Positions 58,977-64,000 of a stretch of 64,000 bases of DNA are shown piece by piece; the first letter of the stretch is position 1, and every line of letters begins with the position of its first letter. Source of the DNA: Silurus meridionalis (taxonomy: Eukaryota; Chordata; Actinopteri; Siluriformes; Siluridae); NCBI RefSeq assembly GCF_014805685.1, contig NC_060896.1:16217889-16281888 (forward strand), given 5' to 3'. The notes below the pieces were generated by a model. The model was not told the DNA's origin, did not search any database, and worked only from the letters and a program-made list of their open reading frames with translations. A program made the position numbers and the translations under genes.

Positions 58977-59590
58977 CTTAGACATTTTACAGATTCAAAT
59001 GATGTATTGTTTTTATCTGTACGATCAATAAAGACAGTAATTTTAGTTCGTTATGCCATTATGATTAAAAAACGCCACCCAGAGGGTTAATTGGTGGATT
59101 TGGTGTTTGATTTGAGACTTGGCGCAGAAATAAAACAAAAGTTTACGGATTAAAAATATTTTTCGGTGAAGTTTATTTATTTATTTTAAATCTAAGGAAA
59201 GAAAGGACATCGTGAATAACTGTATGTTTTGCTGGAGGTTTTAGTTTGACCTCTTTTATATTTAGTTATTTATTTATGTATTTATATTTTTTTTTTAAAA
59301 TGGTAAAAACAGAAATGCGTGCTGAATTGATAGCGCAAAACTAATTAAAAATGTTGTTACCTAATGAATGTGTCCAGGCTGAACATCCACAAATAGAACA
59401 CAAGCAGAGAAAAGATGATGATGATGATGATGATGATCAGGAATGTCTGTTCTCAGTCATGTTTATATCACTGACTCCCTCTGTCTCATCCACATTAGCT
59501 TTAATTCTTGTTGCTTTCTGCCTGCTGATTCTTAGCTTCGTAAACTAGTCTACATCTGTGGTGAGTGAGAGCCAGGACATTATACACCAG
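58618..59590. repeat. Dispersed hAT-like repeat copy, contains (TA)n
   Basis: ATTTAATCGCAACTTAATCG near 58635 resembles a hAT end. 59351-59580 is the inverse of 15400-15700. A (TA)n run fills 58908-58973, and a (GAT)n run lies at 59415-59437. Confidence 0.55.
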
Positions 59591-59654
59591 TGGATTGAAA
59601 AAGACGCGCATTGACAAGAAATCGGTTGATGGGCTAAAATTGGCGCACAGTCTC

Positions 59655-62049
59655 CTTCTTCGTCTTTTGGCTGCTTCCATTAGGGGTCATCCGTCTCCAT
59701 ACCACCCTGTCCTCTATATCTGCCTCTTTCACACCAACTACCTGCATGTCTTCCCTCACCACATCCATGAACCTCCTCCTTGGCCTTCCTGTTTTCCTCC
59801 TTCCTGGTGGCTCCATCATCAGCATTCTCCTACCAATATAACTCATGTCCCTCCACTGCACATGTCCAAACCATCTCAATCTCGCCTCACTCACCTTGTC
59901 ACCAAAACGTCTTACATGCACTGTCCCTCTAATAAACTCATTTCTAATCTTGTCCATCCTCGTCACCCCCAACGAAAACCTTAACATCTTTAGCTCTGCT
60001 ACCTCCAGCTCCACCCCCTGTCTTTTACTCAATGCCATTGTCTCTAATCCATGCAACATCGCAGGTCTCACCACAGTCCTATAAACTTTCCCTTTCAATC
60101 TTGCAGATAATCTTCTATTACAAATTACTCCTGTCACTCTTCTCCACCCACTCCACTCTTTTCTTTACTTCCCTAACACACTCTCCATTACTTTGCACTG
60201 TTGACCCCAGGTACCTGAACTCCTCCCCCTTCTCCATCTCTACTCCCTGCAACCGCACCACTCCACTGCCCTCCCTCTCATTCACGCACATGTACTCTGT
60301 CTTACTCCTACTGACTTTCATTCCCCTTCTCTCCATCACGTACCTCCACCTCTCCAGGCTCTTCTCAACCTGCTCACTACTCTCTTTGCACCCTGTCGTA
60401 CGCTTTCTCTAAAGCCACAAACACACAATGCAATTCCTTCTGTCCTTCTCTATACTTCTCCATCAACATTCTCACAGCAAATAAGGCATCTGTGGTGCTC
60501 TTCCTTGGCATGAAACCATACTGTTGCTCACAGATCGTCACCTCTTCTCTCAGCCTGGCTTCCACTACTCCTTCCCATAACTTCATGGTGTGACTGATCA
60601 ACTTATTTCCCCTGTAGTTACTGCAGGTCTGCACATCTCCCTTATGCTTAAAGATCGGTACCAGCACACTCCTTCTCCATTCCTCAGGCATCCTCTCACC
60701 TTCCAGAATCTTGTTAAAAAATCTGGTTAAAAACTCCACTGCCATCTCTCCTAAACATCTCCATGCTTCCCGGTATGTCATCTGGTCCAACCGACTTTCC
60801 ACTCTTCATCCTTCTAATAGCTGCTCTTACTTCCTCCTTACTAATCCTATCCACTTTCTGCTTCACTAACTCCACATCATCCAATCTTCTCTCTCTCTCA
60901 TTTTCCTCGTTCATCAGCTGCTTAAAATACTCCCTCCACCTTCTCAACACACTCTTTGTCTTTCTTTTTATTTCCAGATGTCTCACCAAGTACTTTTCTA
61001 GCTGCCTCCCTCATCACTCATGCAGTAGTTTCCCAATCATCCAGCACCTCTTCATCACCACTGAGCCTCTGTATGACCTCTTTCCTGAACCTCACACTAC
61101 ACTCTTCCTCCTTCAGTTTCCACCATCTTTTTCTTCTTTCAGTCCTCACTCTCCTCCTCTTCTTCTTCACTCCAAAACCATCCTACAGACCACCATCTGA
61201 TGCTGTCTAGCTACACTGTCCCCTGCACAACACCTTACAGTCTCCAATCTTCTTCAGGTTGCATCTCCTACATAGAACATAGTCCACCTGTGTGCACCTT
61301 TCTCCACTCTTATAGGTCACCCTCTGATCCTCCTTCTTCTTAAAATACGTGTTCACCTCTGCCATTTTAGCAAAATCTACCACCATCTGCCCTTCCACAT
61401 TACTCTCATTAAGGCCACACCTACACATAACCTCCTCATCACCTCTGTTTCCTTTACCTACAAGTCCATTAAAGTCTGCCCCAATCACCAATCGTTCATT
61501 TCTAGGTACACCATCTACCACTTCATCTAATTCACTCCAGAATCTTAACTTCTCCTCCATCTCACAGCGGACTTGTGGAGCATAGGCACTGATGACATTT
61601 ATCATGATAGAACATTTTAAACCCACCTCCAATGTTTCTGGCCTTACTCCCTTTCCACTTGGACTCCTGAACACACAACATATCTACCTTTCTCCTCTCC
61701 ATCATATCAGCTATCTCTCTCCCTTTACCAGTCATAGTGCCAACATTTAAAGTACCAACCAGAACCTCTACTCTCCTACACTTCTCCTTCTCCTGTCGTC
61801 TCTGTAGACGTCTTTCTTCTCTCCTTTTCCTCCTTCGGCTAACAGTAGCCCAATTTCCACCGGTACCCTGTTGGCTAACGATACCTGTGGCGGTCGTTGG
61901 TACCCGGGCCTCGACTGATCCAGTATGAAATTCTTAATCGTGACCCGCATATTCGATTGGCACATGTTTTACGTTGGATGCCCTTCCTAACGCAACCCTC
62001 CCCATTTATCCGGGCTTGGGACCGGCACTAAGAGTGCACTGGCTTGTGC
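59655..62049 (-). mobile_element. RTE LINE, near full length but deleted and mutated
   Basis: Minus strand, 5' end near 62045 (CGGTCCCAAGCCCGGATAAA), 3' tail at about 59655 (ATGGAAGCAGCCAAAAGACG). Domains in order: an APE-type endonuclease ([38 protein letters not shown]; 61207-61674), an RT start (KSGKSVGPDDIP; RMPEEWRRSVLVPIF; 60377-60989), and a post-RT region (MKVSRSKTEYMCVNEREGSG to [13 protein letters not shown]). Motif A reads FVALEKAYDRV with Ala for catalytic Asp. The YADD-type block is deleted at about 60392. Confidence 0.92.
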
Positions 62050-62074
62050 CTCCACAGTGAAAATAAGAATACGA

Positions 62075-64000
62075 ATAAGAATTTCATACCGGATCACCAA
62101 TGACCGCCACAGGTATTGTTAGCCTACAGGGTACCGGTGGAAATTGGGCTATTGTTGGGAGAAAGAGAGGAGGAAGACATCTATGTTGGTACTATGACTG
62201 GGGGAGAGAGGTAGCTGATATGATGAGCAGAGAAAGGTGGATATGTTGTGTGTTCAGGAGACCAAGTGAAAAGGGTGTAAGGCCAGGAACATTGGGGGTG
62301 GGTTTAAACTGTTCTACCATGGTGTGAATGAAAAGAGGAATGGTGTAGGGGTGATCCTGAAGGAAGAGTACAGTAAGAGTGTAGTGTAAGAGTGTAGTGT
62401 AAGAGTGTACAGTAAGAGTGTAGTGGAGGTGAAGAGAGTTTCTGATAGGGTGATGAACGTGAAGCTGGAAGTTAAAGGGTTGATGATAAATGTAATCAGT
62501 GCTTATGCTCCACAAGTCAGCTGTGAGATGAAGGAGAAGAAAAAATTCTGGAGTGAATTAGATGAAGTAGACCTAAGAATGAACAATTGGTGATTGGGGC
62601 AGACTTTAATGGACATGTAGGTGAAGGGAACAGAGGTGATAAGGGGATGATGGGTAGGTATGGCTTTAAGGAGAGAAATGTGGAAGGGCAGATGGTGGTA
62701 GATTTTTCTAAAAGGATGGAAATGGCAGTGGTGAACACTTATTTCGGGAAGAAGAGCATAGGGTGACGTATAAGAGTGGAGGAAGATGCACACAGGTGGA
62801 CTATGTTCTATGTAGGAGAGGCAACCTGAAGGAGATTGGAGACTGTAAGGTGTTGGCAGGGGACAGTGTAGCTAGACAGCATCGGATGGTGGTCTGTAGG
62901 ATGGTTTTGGAGTTGAAGAAAAAGAGCAGGGGAGTGAAGACTAAAAGAAGAATAAGATGGTGGAAACTGAAGGAGGAAGACTGTAGTGTAAGGTTCAGGG
63001 AAGAGCTCAGACAGGGGCTCGGTGGTGGTGAAGAGGTGCTGGATGATTGGGCAACTACTGCAGCAATGATAAGGGAGATGGCCAGAAAGGTACTTGGTGT
63101 GACATCTGTAAATAGAAGGGAAGATGTGGTGGTGGAATGAGGAAGTGCAGGACAGCATAAGGAGAAAGAGGTTGGAGAAACAGAATTGGGATCAAGAGAG
63201 AGATGAGAAAAGTAGGCAGGAGTACAAGGAGCTGCGGCAGCAGGTAAAGAGGGATGTGGCAAAAGCCAAAGAGAAGGCATATGAGATGCTGTATAAGAAG
63301 TTGGAAACTAAGGAAGGAGAAAATTATTTATACCAATTGGCCAGGCAGAGGGACCGAGCTGGGAAGAATGTTCTGCATGTTAGAGCAATAAAGGATGGAG
63401 ATGGAAATGTGTTGACTAGTGAGGAGTGTGTGTTGAGAAGATGGAGGGAGTATTTTGAGCAGCTGATGAATGAGGAAAATGAGAGAGAGAATGTTGGATG
63501 GTGTAGAGATGGTGAAGCAGGAAGTGGATAGGATTAGTAAAAAGGAAGTGAGAGCAGCTATTAAGAGGATGAAGAGCGGAAAGTCGGTAGGACCAGATGA
63601 CATACCGCTCAAAGCATGGAGATGTTTAGGAGAGATGGAGAGTGGAGTTTTTAACCAGATTGTTTAACAAGATTCTGAAAGGTGAAAGGATGCCTGAGGA
63701 ATGGAGAAGGAGTGTGCTGGTACCGGTTTTTAAGAATAAGGGAGATGTGCAGACCTGCAGTACCTACAGGGGAATTAAGTTGACCAGTCACCCCATGAAG
63801 TTATGGGAAAGAGTAGTGGAAGCCAGGCTGAGATAAGAGGTGACCATCTGTGAGCAACAATATGGTTTCATGCTGAGGAACAGTACCACAGACGCCTTAT
63901 TTGCTTTGAGAATGTTGATGGAGAAGAATAGAGAAGGTCAGATGGAGTTGCATTGTGTGTTTGTGAATTTAGAGAAAGCATACGACAGGGTGCAGAGAGA
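62075..64000 (+). mobile_element. RTE LINE, second copy, runs off the window
   Basis: Arranged head to head with the preceding RTE. Shares the 5' region (CCGCCACAGGTATTGTTAGC). Endonuclease pieces lie at 62405-62830 ([52 protein letters not shown]). A connecting basic region (63124-63530) follows, then RT from 63540 (KSGKSVGPDDIPLKAWRCLG; MPEEWRRSVLVPVF). Motif A reads FVNLEKAYDRV, Asn for Asp. Several frameshifts. The 3' half lies beyond the window. Confidence 0.92.

Overview
The window is nuclear DNA from a ray-finned (teleost) fish. It has spliced vertebrate-type exons in AT-rich introns, and nearly all remaining sequence that I can recognise is typical teleost repeat DNA: many Tc1/mariner copies, hAT and pogo-like MITEs, RTE, L2/CR1-like and Tx1/L1-like LINEs, tRNA-derived SINEs, solo LTRs, and (TA)n or (TG)n microsatellites. 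The species cannot be named from this sequence.

One host gene is present: srpra, the signal recognition particle receptor alpha subunit (docking protein), on the + strand. Eleven coding exons lie between 499 and 46730. They encode about 522 residues: the charged linker, then the whole NG GTPase module, then the stop. The N-terminal SRX domain and the start codon lie upstream of the window. Splice sites and reading phase agree across all ten internal introns. A likely poly(A) signal is at 47074-47079.

Layout. 1-498: intron. 499-659: first visible exon. 660-19958: a 19.3 kb intron holding a solo LTR, six or more Tc1 copies or fragments, a SINE inserted in a LINE, a hAT MITE with 8-bp target duplications, a LINE split by a Tc1 element, and a Charlie-like hAT pseudogene. 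19959-31116: five exons separated by hAT MITEs, LINE pieces and a pogo-like MITE that contains LTR-like sequence. 31117-38845: an intron with a 4.9 kb foldback element and a small RTE insertion. 38846-46730: the GTPase-core exons, with an open-frame but catalytically altered Tc1 transposase in the I-J intron. 47100-64000: no host gene recognised. This part holds a pogo-like MITE, Tc1 copies, an AT-rich inverted array, a 2.0 kb TG...CA solo-LTR-like block, and two RTE LINEs head to head, the second running off the window.

The genes do not form an operon or pathway. The biology is one essential protein-targeting gene whose exons total under 1.6 kb but are spread over 46 kb by nested, mostly dead transposons. 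I did not find a convincing new functional system. The most unusual structures are the foldback array, the SINE that carries both ends of an RTE LINE, and the nested insertions whose target sites can still be read.
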